A DNA stretch of 64,000 nucleotides from Haliea sp964022665. GTDB lineage: Bacteria > Pseudomonadota > Gammaproteobacteria > Pseudomonadales > Halieaceae. The notes under the pieces are model-generated. The model was given only the letters and a program-made list of their open reading frames with translations. It had not been told where the DNA came from and ran no database searches. The DNA lies in NCBI GenBank assembly GCA_964022665.1, contig CAXIDF010000005.1, positions 1-64,000 on the forward strand, given 5' to 3'. Position 1 is the stretch's first letter. Each line of letters opens with the position of its first letter. Positions 17,328 through 25,373 of this stretch are shown piece after piece. The position numbers and the translations under genes are program-made.

Positions 17328-18306
17328 TGAGCCCGACAAAGGTGCCTCCATTGCGATAGGTCATTTCTCTCATCAGTGCAGCAAAGCGGTGCGCGGTATT
17401 CTGCTGTGCTGGCGCCTGTGAGTAGAGTACGGGAAAACCGACGGCGTGGATGCGAATCAGGCGCTGGCCGCCGCTGTCCCGGTTCAGCCGGTCGACGGTG
17501 TTGAGCACCTGGCTGATCGAATTGCCGGTGAAGTCGTCACCGAAGACGTAGATGCTAATGCGTTTCTTGCCGTCGTAAAAGCTGCGAATGGCCTGGGTGA
17601 TACCCTCCACCGGGCTTGAGTTGCTGAACACGTTCCAGTTGCGCAGGTTCTGAATGATCGCCGTGCGCCGGGCTGCGGTATCCGGTATCCACTGGCCACG
17701 GTAGCGGCTGAACATGTAGTCTCCCATGTCGTTCATGACCTGGATGCCCTTGACCTCGGGGTATATGCTCAGCACTGATTCGATTTCCCGCAACACCCGC
17801 TCCCAGGCGTAGTAGAACATCGACCCGGACGTGTCGATGACGAAAATGATGTACTCGCTGTCGACCGGTATACCCCCAATATAGTTGTTTTTGGCTTGCT
17901 GTTGCTGGCTCTGCAGGCGTTTCTGCTCTGCGGACAGTGACTGGCGGGCGATGGCAAGCTGTTCGGCAATGACATCACTCGTGCTGGCATTGACCTGCAG
18001 GCTGTCGTGGCGCGAGCGGGTGCTCGCCAATTGCCCCTGCAAAATCGCGATGCGCTCGCGCAAGGCAGAGAGCTGTTCCTGGCGGGCATTCAGGTCGCGG
18101 TTGAGAATACGTGTTTCGCCACGGATCTCGAATACCTGCGCCTGCAACTCCGCCACCCTCCCCTGCAGGTTGACGGTGGAAGCTTCTATGATCTGCGGTT
18201 GCACGGTCTTGGTGATCATCAGCAGCAGAATGACGGCGCCAAAGCCGCAGCAGATCACGTCGAGAAACGAAAGTGAAAATTCTTCTGTTGGGCGTCGTTT
18301 GCGCAT
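17311..18306 (-). CDS. Membrane-anchored vWA protein with ExbD/MotB-like helix
   Basis: 331 residues: short basic cytoplasmic N-terminus, one membrane helix (about 13-32, FSLSFLDVICCGFGAVILLL) with Asp16 near its start, a periplasmic coiled coil (about 45-135), then a von Willebrand A domain (about 150-320) with the metal site DTSGSM (158-163). The topology and the helix aspartate resemble MotB and ExbD/TolR, the partners of the MotA/TolQ-type protein encoded three genes upstream. It lies 8 bases after the other vWA gene. No MoxR ATPase gene is nearby. Confidence 0.83.
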   Translation of the reverse strand: MRKRRPTEEFSLSFLDVICCGFGAVILLLMITKTVQPQIIEASTVNLQGRVAELQAQVFEIRGETRILNRDLNARQEQLSALRERIAILQGQLASTRSRHDSLQVNASTSDVIAEQLAIARQSLSAEQKRLQSQQQQAKNNYIGGIPVDSEYIIFVIDTSGSMFYYAWERVLREIESVLSIYPEVKGIQVMNDMGDYMFSRYRGQWIPDTAARRTAIIQNLRNWNVFSNSSPVEGITQAIRSFYDGKKRISIYVFGDDFTGNSISQVLNTVDRLNRDSGGQRLIRIHAVGFPVLYSQAPAQQNTAHRFAALMREMTYRNGGTFVGLNDYRP

Positions 18307-18314
18307 GCCGTTTC

Positions 18315-19403
18315 CTAGGGCCAGTCCCGCGAGGGTGTCATGAAGCTGCCCCGGGTGGCTTGGGCAAGCTGCCAGAACGCTGAGGCTGCCATCGGGTCGC
18401 CTTCCATGGGCGCCAGAATCACATTCACCGGCACGTTGCGCGGCAGCCGCCGCAGCGCCTGCTGATACAGGTCCAGCCGCTGCTTGCCGCTGACCGTGCT
18501 GCCCCGTGGCGCCGCTGTGCCCTGCGTGGGCAGGCCGTCGGTGATCAGGAAAATATTATCCGCCGCCGGGCTCAGCCGCCCCAGGGCAAGAAACGCATTT
18601 TCCAGGCTGGTGCCGCCTTTGGGAAGTATGTCGCGCAGCGTGCGTGTCAAGGATTCCAGCTGCGGCTGGTTGGCGACCTCCAGCCACTTGCCGGCAGTAT
18701 CCGGCAGCGCAAAGGTGGCCTCGGTGTTGAAGGTGATGACCTGGTAGCTGCTGCCGACAGGCAGTTGTGCGGTCAGCCAGTCGACGGTGTTCAGCGCACG
18801 GCTCCACTTTTCTGCGCTGCGCTGCATGGCCGGTGCCATGTTACGCAGGCGGATAATGTTCACCAGGCGGTCAGCCAGCATGCTGGAAGAGACGTCGAGC
18901 AGGATGACAATGTGCCGCCCGCCCAGGTTGAGCCCGGTCAGGTACTGGCGGTTGCCATCGCCGGTGAAACTGCGGGCACTGCTGCCGCTGGTGTCTTCGG
19001 CGGACTCCCGCAAGCGTTTGACGTCGGCTTCCAGGGCCTGGATCTCGGCCTTCAGCCGGTCGACGTCCGGGCTGCTGCTCACCGATTCCCGCAGCGTGGC
19101 GATCAGGGCCTCGTACTCATCGAGGTCTTCCGTGACCCGGGTGGCCCTGCCCTGGGCCTCGACCATCTCCTGGTCGACCTCGCTGAGGGCATTGCGCAGT
19201 TTCACCAACCCCGCCTCGCCGGTGGTGATGTCTTCCTCCAGCAGGTTGACCTCCGACAGCAGGTCGCGGTTGAGGTCGCGCGATTGCACTTCGATAGAAT
19301 GGTCGATAATCAGGAACACGAGCACAACGGCGCCGAAGCCGCAGGACATGATATCCAGAAAGCTCAGGTTGAAGGTGGTGAAGCCGCGCTTGCGCCTGGC
19401 CAT
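18315..19403 (-). CDS. Second membrane-anchored vWA protein
   Basis: 362 residues with the same architecture: basic N-terminus, helix about 13-33 (LSFLDIMSCGFGAVVLVFLI) with Asp17, coiled coil (about 45-135) and a vWA domain (about 160-350) with DVSSSM (170-175). The helix sequence is nearly the same as in the neighbouring vWA protein while the rest has diverged, as expected for two related subunits of one complex. It begins 12 bases after the actin/FHA-like gene. Confidence 0.83.
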   Translation of the reverse strand: MARRKRGFTTFNLSFLDIMSCGFGAVVLVFLIIDHSIEVQSRDLNRDLLSEVNLLEEDITTGEAGLVKLRNALSEVDQEMVEAQGRATRVTEDLDEYEALIATLRESVSSSPDVDRLKAEIQALEADVKRLRESAEDTSGSSARSFTGDGNRQYLTGLNLGGRHIVILLDVSSSMLADRLVNIIRLRNMAPAMQRSAEKWSRALNTVDWLTAQLPVGSSYQVITFNTEATFALPDTAGKWLEVANQPQLESLTRTLRDILPKGGTSLENAFLALGRLSPAADNIFLITDGLPTQGTAAPRGSTVSGKQRLDLYQQALRRLPRNVPVNVILAPMEGDPMAASAFWQLAQATRGSFMTPSRDWP

Positions 19404-19415
19404 GTTGCGCCTCGC

Positions 19416-20672
19416 CTAGTCGCTGACCCGGATGAGCTGGGCCTCGGTGCCGTCCGCCAGCTGCAGGCGATCGCCATTGGTAACCGGCTCGCCATCGCGG
19501 CAGGGTGTTGTGTTGCGCGCCAGGGTCCCGGCATCCGCCCCGGCCCGCAGCTGCCAGCCGCCGTCCGCCGCGAGGACCAGTGACCAGCCCGCCCCGAGAG
19601 GCGTGCCGTCTGGCGTCAGCGCGCGCGCTTCTGCGTTGCACAGCAGGTGTGTCGCAACAAGCGGCTTTTCCTCGGCCACCTCCCGGGGCGGGCTGTGTTC
19701 TGCGCTTTGCGCCACAGCGGGCAGGCGCTCCACGAACACCAGTGCCTCGGCGCGTTGCAGCAACTGCGGCTCGTGCAGTGCCAGCGCGCGCTGCATGTCA
19801 CCCGGCTGCAACACGCGGGCGCGCAGGCGCGTCGCAACATCCGGCAGTAGCGCGGCGACAGGGTCCAGGAGTACCCCGTGGGTGGAGGCTTCGGGCAGGT
19901 TGCCGGCAATCGCGTCGAGCAGCGTGTTGCCCGCGGCCTGCAGGTCACCGCGGGTCAGGCGCGCGTGATAGCCGTTCACACTGAGGCTGGTCTCGCTGGC
20001 TTCATGCAGGGCGCGCAGAGTGCCGGGCAGAGCGTCATACAGCTGCTGCTCGGTCTCCGCGCGGCGGCGCGGGTCAAAGCGGGCCTGGCGAATGAATGCA
20101 CCGGCGGCGGCCTCAACCACGCGCTCCTGCAGCGCAAGCAACCCGCTGCCCGGCAGTGCAGTGACCCTCTGTAGCGTCACCTCGGTGCCCTCGCGACGCA
20201 CTTCGCTGAGCAGCGCCTGGTGCAACTGCACTTCCAGGTGAAACACGCGCTCCTGATCAGCATAGAGGCTGGCAAGGGCTACGCTGCGGTTTACCAGGCC
20301 GACCGCCGCAAACGGGCACTGCTGGATGATGCCCAGCAGCAGGGCCACCTGCTCCTTGCGCATGCTGCCCGGCGCTGCCAGCAGCAGTTCGTCGGGCGCA
20401 CCGGCGTCACGATGCAGGGCCTGCAGGTGGGCGTGCACGAGGTCGGCGGTGTGGCGGGCAGGGCCCAGTGCCGGCTGCAGTGCAGCGGTATTCAGCTGCC
20501 ACCAGTAGCGGGTGGAGATATCTCTGGGGCGCAAGCGCGCTGCGGCTCGCGCATCCTGGCCAAAACAGTATTGCCCCGCTTCCAGCAGGGCGTACCCGGG
20601 ACTGCTCAGGTGCAGGTCACCGTGCCAGAGCTGCAGGTTACTGTCGTGCAGGTCGAGCCACGCGACGGCCAT
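19416..20672 (-). CDS. Actin-fold/FHA-like protein of unknown function
   Basis: 418 residues from the ATG at 20672, one base after the TolQ-like stop codon. The first 220 residues (VAWLDLHDSNLQLWHGD, FGQDARAAARLRP, ELLLAAPGSMRKEQVALLLGII) follow the outline of an Hsp70/actin-like ATPase fold. The last 90 residues (GWSLVLAADGGWQLRAGADAGT ... NGDRLQLADGT) read like an FHA-type beta sandwich. No signal peptide or membrane helix, so it should be cytoplasmic. Both fold guesses need structure prediction; the ATP-binding residues are not clearly conserved. Confidence 0.65.
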   Translation of the reverse strand: MAVAWLDLHDSNLQLWHGDLHLSSPGYALLEAGQYCFGQDARAAARLRPRDISTRYWWQLNTAALQPALGPARHTADLVHAHLQALHRDAGAPDELLLAAPGSMRKEQVALLLGIIQQCPFAAVGLVNRSVALASLYADQERVFHLEVQLHQALLSEVRREGTEVTLQRVTALPGSGLLALQERVVEAAAGAFIRQARFDPRRRAETEQQLYDALPGTLRALHEASETSLSVNGYHARLTRGDLQAAGNTLLDAIAGNLPEASTHGVLLDPVAALLPDVATRLRARVLQPGDMQRALALHEPQLLQRAEALVFVERLPAVAQSAEHSPPREVAEEKPLVATHLLCNAEARALTPDGTPLGAGWSLVLAADGGWQLRAGADAGTLARNTTPCRDGEPVTNGDRLQLADGTEAQLIRVSD

Positions 20673-20673
20673 A

Positions 20674-21471
20674 TCAGTGTGCCACCAGATGGCGCAGCAG
20701 CCGCTTGTCGGCATACCGCTGACAGTCCAGTACCAGCTTTTCCTGCGATTGTTGCAACTGGTGCAGGCAGAACATGATGATGATACTCAGCACCAACGCG
20801 ACAAAGGTGCTGTTGAAGGCGACCCCAAGGCTGACGGTGACGCCGGAAATGTCGCCCTCAACGGCTTTGTACGCCTGCCCCAGGGCATCACCGATTCCGC
20901 GCACAGTACCGATAAAACCGATGGAGGGGATGGCCCAGGCGATGTAGCGCACCATCGACAACTCCGAATCCAGTCGATCGGATTCCACTTCGCACTCTTC
21001 CTTGATGGTGTTGGACACCGCAGGAATGCTGCCCGTGGTGGCAAAGCGCTGCAGTGCGCTCAGCAGGGTGCGCGGCAACAGGTAGTCCTGCTCTGCGGCG
21101 GGCAGGGCCTCCAGCGAGCGGCTGTATTCGCGCGCATCCTCCGGCAGCAGCGTGGTTCCATCGGGAATATCCAGCAGGGCGCGCTCCAGCAGTGCTTGCT
21201 CACGCAATGTGCTGCGCCCCTTGTAGGTCATGATGGCGAGGGCCCAGAGCAGCAGGATGAAACAGGCCTCCTGCTCGAAATCGCGTATCACCACAGTGAG
21301 GCTGCGCTCGGGTACGAAGTCTTCACCGGCAGCCTGCATTGCCATTTGCTGCTGCAGCTGCGCATCCGCGCTGGGCCGGATCACCCCCACGTACAGCGCG
21401 TGCACAACGATGATGGCTATTAGCAGTGCGAACAGCTGAAAGGTGAATTCCGGGGATAGCTTGATTTTCAT
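20674..21471 (-). CDS. MotA/TolQ/ExbB-type proton channel subunit
   Basis: 265 residues. Four hydrophobic segments (about 10-31, 68-84, 176-197, 212-236) with a large cytoplasmic loop between the second and third. The third carries SIGFIGTVRGIGDALG, the TolQ/ExbB signature (GLLGTVxGI), and the fourth VSLGVAFNSTFVALVLS matches the second conserved helix with its threonine. This family forms the pentameric ion channel that powers MotB, TolR or ExbD partners. Here the likely partners are the two vWA proteins downstream. Confidence 0.85.
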   Translation of the reverse strand: MKIKLSPEFTFQLFALLIAIIVVHALYVGVIRPSADAQLQQQMAMQAAGEDFVPERSLTVVIRDFEQEACFILLLWALAIMTYKGRSTLREQALLERALLDIPDGTTLLPEDAREYSRSLEALPAAEQDYLLPRTLLSALQRFATTGSIPAVSNTIKEECEVESDRLDSELSMVRYIAWAIPSIGFIGTVRGIGDALGQAYKAVEGDISGVTVSLGVAFNSTFVALVLSIIIMFCLHQLQQSQEKLVLDCQRYADKRLLRHLVAH

Positions 21472-21480
21472 TGTGGTGTC

Positions 21481-21735
21481 CTAGATATCCACGGGGAAAG
21501 AAACAGAGAGGTCTTCGGAGATCTGCTCCGAGGCTTCGTAATCGAGCGGCGAACCGGGCCCGGTCGCTGAGCGTGTGGCAGCGGTGGCGGCGGGATCTGC
21601 AGGCTCGGGTGCAGCGGCGACACGCGCTGCGGGCTCTTCGGTGCCGGTTGCTTCCGGAGTCTCCTGTGCTGCTGCCGGGCAGACAATGGCACTGGCTGCC
21701 AGCAGCAGGCAGGGCAGCAGGAACGCATTTGGCAT
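21481..21735 (-). CDS. Small exported protein of unknown function
   Basis: 84 residues from the ATG at 21735. A signal peptide (about 1-22, MPNAFLLPCLLLAASAIVCP) is followed by an alanine/proline/threonine-rich low-complexity stretch and a distinct acidic-hydrophobic C-terminal motif, EQISEDLSVSFPVDI. The start overlaps the end of the PEGA/SUMF1 gene and the stop lies 9 bases before the channel gene. The layout suggests a disordered tether with a binding tail. No family recognised. Confidence 0.6.
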   Translation of the reverse strand: MPNAFLLPCLLLAASAIVCPAAAQETPEATGTEEPAARVAAAPEPADPAATAATRSATGPGSPLDYEASEQISEDLSVSFPVDI

Positions 21736-21742
21736 GGTGGGG

Positions 21743-23812
21743 TTACTCCGCATAGCGTGCCACCCGGAATCCTACGTCATCGCGCCCGGCTTGCCCATAA
21801 TCGCGAAAGGGCAAGCGCAGTTCGGACATGCGGCTCATGGCCCAGCTGGCGCCGCGAATCACATAGTTGTCTCCCGTTTGCGGCCCCAGCGGATCTGTCT
21901 CTGCCGGGTTGTTGGCGGCCGGGATCTGGTAGACATCGTGCACCCACTCCGCCACGTTGCCGCCGAGGTCGTGCAGGCCGTTGTGGTTGGCGGCAAAGCT
22001 CGCGACTGTGGCGCTCACCACCTGGCCGTCGTTGTAGCCATTGATGGTGCGCCCGGTGACGTAGGCTGAGCTGCTGTCTGCATAGTTTTCGACAACGGCA
22101 GTGGGGGGAAAGCTGTCACCCCAGGGGAAAGTGAGACGCGTTTCACCCTTAACCCGAGCGGCCCAGGCCCATTCCGCCTCTGTCGGCAAGCGGTAGCCGG
22201 TGGCAGCGGGGTTGAAACCGGTCACGATGCCCTGCTTCTGGGTGTAGAAGGCGGCCAGGCCCTCGCGCTGGCTGAGCCAGTTGCAGAACTGTGCGGCCTG
22301 TTGCCAGCTGACCTGTGCGACGGGCTGGTGCTCACGGTTCAGGCTGTTGCCCTCGATCTGCCCGGAATTGTGGCTGGCCAGAAACTGGCGGAACTGGGCG
22401 TTGGTCACTTCTGTTGTCTGCAGGTAGAACATGCGTCGCAGGGTCACGGGGCGCAGCACTTCATTGGCGCGGCGGCCGGGCTCGCGCCGCGAGGCACCCA
22501 GGGTGAAGCTGTCGGGCCCGTGTTCGCCGGGGATGAACAGGCGCAGTGTTTGCCCCAGCGCCGAGGTCACCTCAGGCTGCACCTGTGCCACCCTGGCTTC
22601 CTGTTCGGTTTGCAGGGCCACCTCGAAACGCTGCTCCAACCCCTGCCGCGGCGTGATGCGCTGCGACTCACTGCGGTGACCGGCCAGGCTGACCTCCACC
22701 CGGTGCTCGACCGTGGGCAGTGACAGCGACTGGTTGCCGCGCCCGATCAGGCGCCCATTCACACGCACCTCCGCCTCGGGTGGACTCACCCGCAAATCGA
22801 TAGCGCCCAACTGGGCCTGCAGGGTGATGGCCTTGCGCCCGGTGGCGCCAGCCGCCAGCTGCACCGTCTCGCTGTGGCGCCGGTAGCCCGGGCGCGTCAA
22901 CATGAGCCGCTGCGCTGTGTCGGGTAGCAGGTTGAGAGTCACCGGTGTCTGGCCCTGAAAGTCGCCATCCAGCGTGACGTTGGCACCGGCGGGTGTGCTG
23001 GTAACCTCAAGCACCCCGGCAGCCGGCTGCAGTTGCACGGTGTCCAGCGCGATATCTTCACCAGCTTTCGCCAGCAACGTTTGCTGCCAGGGCGCATAAC
23101 CGGGCAGGCGCAACTGCAGCTGGCGCTCGCCCTGCAGCAATTCCACGGCGGCCGGTGTCGTGGCGACTGGCTCGCCATCGACAAGAATATCGGCCCCCGC
23201 GGGCTCGCTGCTGACGGTGGCGACGCCCCAGGCGGGTGACAGGCTGAATGTGAAAGTCTCTTCCTGTGCACGGCCAGCGACGTCCAGGGTGACATCCAGC
23301 GGCAGATAGCGCGGGTGGCGCAGTGCCAGCGCGTGCACACCTGCGGCAAGTGCCAGCGCGCTCATCGGGGCCTCGCCAGCATAGGCGTCATCAATGGTGA
23401 CCGCTACGCCGGCAGGCTGTGTGAGGAGGGTCACGATGCCGGGTTCAGGCTGCAGCTCGTAGCTGAAACGCTGGCTGGCCTCGTCACTCACGGTCACGTC
23501 GGTTTCCAGGGTGACGTAGCCCGGCGCGGCGATCTGCAGGGAGTAGATCCCGGGCAGCAGCAGGAGGCGACCGCCCAGCGGCAGGTGGAAGCCGCTCAGG
23601 TCGATGTCTGCGGGTGTTGTGGTGTCTGTGCTGATCTCCACCGAACGCGCCAGGAAAAGAAATGCCATCACCAGTGCGAACAGCAGGATGGCCAGTGGTA
23701 GAAGCCAGCGCCGCCAACCGCGTCCATGGCCCGCTGCGGGCGGTTGCGCCCGATCGAGTGGCTCGAAACTGCTCGGGGCAATCGCTTGTGTGGGGTTGCG
23801 CTCAGTGCTCAT
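21743..23812 (-). CDS. Membrane-anchored PEGA repeat protein with SUMF1-like domain
   Basis: 689 residues: cytoplasmic N-terminus, one membrane helix (about 36-55), four to five PEGA-type beta repeats (about 60-410, TSTPAGANVTLDGDFQGQTP and similar), and a C-terminal sulfatase-modifying-factor domain (about 465-689: YRLPTEAEWAWAARV, GNVAEWVHDVY, GFRVAR). The segment aligned with the active site reads VIRGASWAMS, so the two cysteines used by formylglycine-generating enzymes are missing. A binding or scaffold role is more likely. It starts 1 base after the TPR/PEGA gene ends. Confidence 0.85.
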   Translation of the reverse strand: MSTERNPTQAIAPSSFEPLDRAQPPAAGHGRGWRRWLLPLAILLFALVMAFLFLARSVEISTDTTTPADIDLSGFHLPLGGRLLLLPGIYSLQIAAPGYVTLETDVTVSDEASQRFSYELQPEPGIVTLLTQPAGVAVTIDDAYAGEAPMSALALAAGVHALALRHPRYLPLDVTLDVAGRAQEETFTFSLSPAWGVATVSSEPAGADILVDGEPVATTPAAVELLQGERQLQLRLPGYAPWQQTLLAKAGEDIALDTVQLQPAAGVLEVTSTPAGANVTLDGDFQGQTPVTLNLLPDTAQRLMLTRPGYRRHSETVQLAAGATGRKAITLQAQLGAIDLRVSPPEAEVRVNGRLIGRGNQSLSLPTVEHRVEVSLAGHRSESQRITPRQGLEQRFEVALQTEQEARVAQVQPEVTSALGQTLRLFIPGEHGPDSFTLGASRREPGRRANEVLRPVTLRRMFYLQTTEVTNAQFRQFLASHNSGQIEGNSLNREHQPVAQVSWQQAAQFCNWLSQREGLAAFYTQKQGIVTGFNPAATGYRLPTEAEWAWAARVKGETRLTFPWGDSFPPTAVVENYADSSSAYVTGRTINGYNDGQVVSATVASFAANHNGLHDLGGNVAEWVHDVYQIPAANNPAETDPLGPQTGDNYVIRGASWAMSRMSELRLPFRDYGQAGRDDVGFRVARYAE

Positions 23813-25339
23813 TTAAACCGGGTCCGTGCAGGCGATGAAAATGGGGGCTGGTGCCTGGTCGGCGGACACGGTGAAGGTTTCCCTGACATCGCGGTAGCCC
23901 TCCCGCGTGCCCACCGCGGTGTATTCGCCCGGGCGCAGCGTCAGGCGCTGTTCAGAAAACTGGCCCAGTCTGGCGACCCGTTGTACCAGCACGGCGGTAA
24001 GCTGGTCCGAGCGCAGCGTGACCGTGACCGGTGTGTTGGCCTGTTCCAGAAGCTGCGCCAGTTGCCCGATCTGCTGCGCGAGTGTGTCCCCTGCGGGAGT
24101 CACCCCGCGCGCGTCGCTCAGTAACTGCTCCAGATTTTTGGCAACGGCGGGGTCTGCCAGCCGCTCCGGTGCGGCCAGCGCCTCGCGCAGTTGACTGTCC
24201 AGGCGTGCCCGCGGTTGCGCGCGCGCCAGACCCTCCTGCGCAAACACCAGGGTCGCGTCCACCGCAAGCGCCTCTTCATAGCTGGCCACGGCATCGCCCC
24301 AGGCCTCTTTTGCCTCGAGGTCACGCGCGGTGCGTTGCAGGGCGCTCAACCGGGCCGCACTTTGTGTGCCGCGCAATTCGGTCACCGCAGCATCAATCTC
24401 CGGGTTGTCTGGCTGCAGTTTGCGTGCGCTGGCAAAGGCACTGGCGGCGGTGTCAAAGCGACCCTCGTCGAGGGCGCTATAGCCTTCGCTCATGGCGCGT
24501 TGGTAGCGTTGGGCCGCGTGGGCTGCCTGCACGCGCGTGAGGGCGCGGGCGGCTCGCTGGCTGGCGGGGTCGAGCTGGGTTGCCGTCTGCAGGGCCGCTT
24601 CGGCGCCGGCGAGGTCACCGGCGCTCTCCAGGGCCTGTGCCTGGTCCAGCGCGGCCTGTAGCGGGGCCATGGCGGCGGCGCGGTCGCGCAGTTGCGCCAG
24701 GGTGGGATCGTCGGGTGCGAGCAGCGTCGCCGTGGCCAGCGCCGGCTCCAGCCCCTGTGCATCCCCTTTTTCCAGCGCGGCGGTTGCAGAGTCCAGGGCG
24801 TTTTGCAGCACCGCGGGGATATTTGCCTCGATTGCTTGCAGCTGTGTGAGGCTGTCGCGGTACGCCTCGGTGGCGGCAACAAACTCGCGCGCCTGATAGA
24901 GCGCATCGCCGCGGCCCGCCGCCGCTTTTGCATTCTCCAGCGCAGCACTGGCCCAGACGGCGGCACCACGCTCCTCCAGCGCAAACTGCAGCTCCACCAG
25001 CTGCGCCAGAACATCCTGCGCCGCTGTGCGCAGGCGCGCCTGTTGCGCGTCTGACCAGGGGCTGGCGGCAGGCTCTGCGGAATCTGCTGCGGGCATCGCA
25101 GGCGCCTGGTCGACCGTGTCGGGCGAACTCTCGGCAGGCGCAGCCGGAGCTCCCGGCTGGCTGCCAAGCTGAGAGGGCAGCCAGAACACCACGGCCAGCG
25201 CACAGGCCATCAGAAACAGCAGGGCCGGGATCAGCCAGCGCGACTGGCTGCTGGCATGCCCACTGTTTGTCACCTCGCTGGCGACCGGTTGGGCAACACT
25301 GAAGGGTGTGGGTTGAACGGGCTCGTTGGGGCTGGTCAT
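23813..25339 (-). CDS. Membrane-anchored TPR/PEGA-like protein
   Basis: 508 residues from the ATG at 25339. One membrane helix (about 35-55, WLIPALLFLMACALAVVFWL) with most of the chain periplasmic. Residues about 90-420 are alanine-rich helical repeats with TPR character (ASAFASARKLQPDNPEI, WGDAVASYEEALAVDATLV). The C-terminal 70 residues (VTVTLRSDQLTAVLVQRV ... LRPGEYTAVGTREGYRDV) form a PEGA-like unit. The architecture is a sibling of the PEGA/SUMF1 protein next to it. The 5' end overlaps the preceding lipoprotein gene's frame end region by none (35-base gap). Confidence 0.78.
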   Translation of the reverse strand: MTSPNEPVQPTPFSVAQPVASEVTNSGHASSQSRWLIPALLFLMACALAVVFWLPSQLGSQPGAPAAPAESSPDTVDQAPAMPAADSAEPAASPWSDAQQARLRTAAQDVLAQLVELQFALEERGAAVWASAALENAKAAAGRGDALYQAREFVAATEAYRDSLTQLQAIEANIPAVLQNALDSATAALEKGDAQGLEPALATATLLAPDDPTLAQLRDRAAAMAPLQAALDQAQALESAGDLAGAEAALQTATQLDPASQRAARALTRVQAAHAAQRYQRAMSEGYSALDEGRFDTAASAFASARKLQPDNPEIDAAVTELRGTQSAARLSALQRTARDLEAKEAWGDAVASYEEALAVDATLVFAQEGLARAQPRARLDSQLREALAAPERLADPAVAKNLEQLLSDARGVTPAGDTLAQQIGQLAQLLEQANTPVTVTLRSDQLTAVLVQRVARLGQFSEQRLTLRPGEYTAVGTREGYRDVRETFTVSADQAPAPIFIACTDPV

Positions 25340-25373
25340 GCGGCTATGGGCCTTGTGGCGGCTGGTCCCTGGA

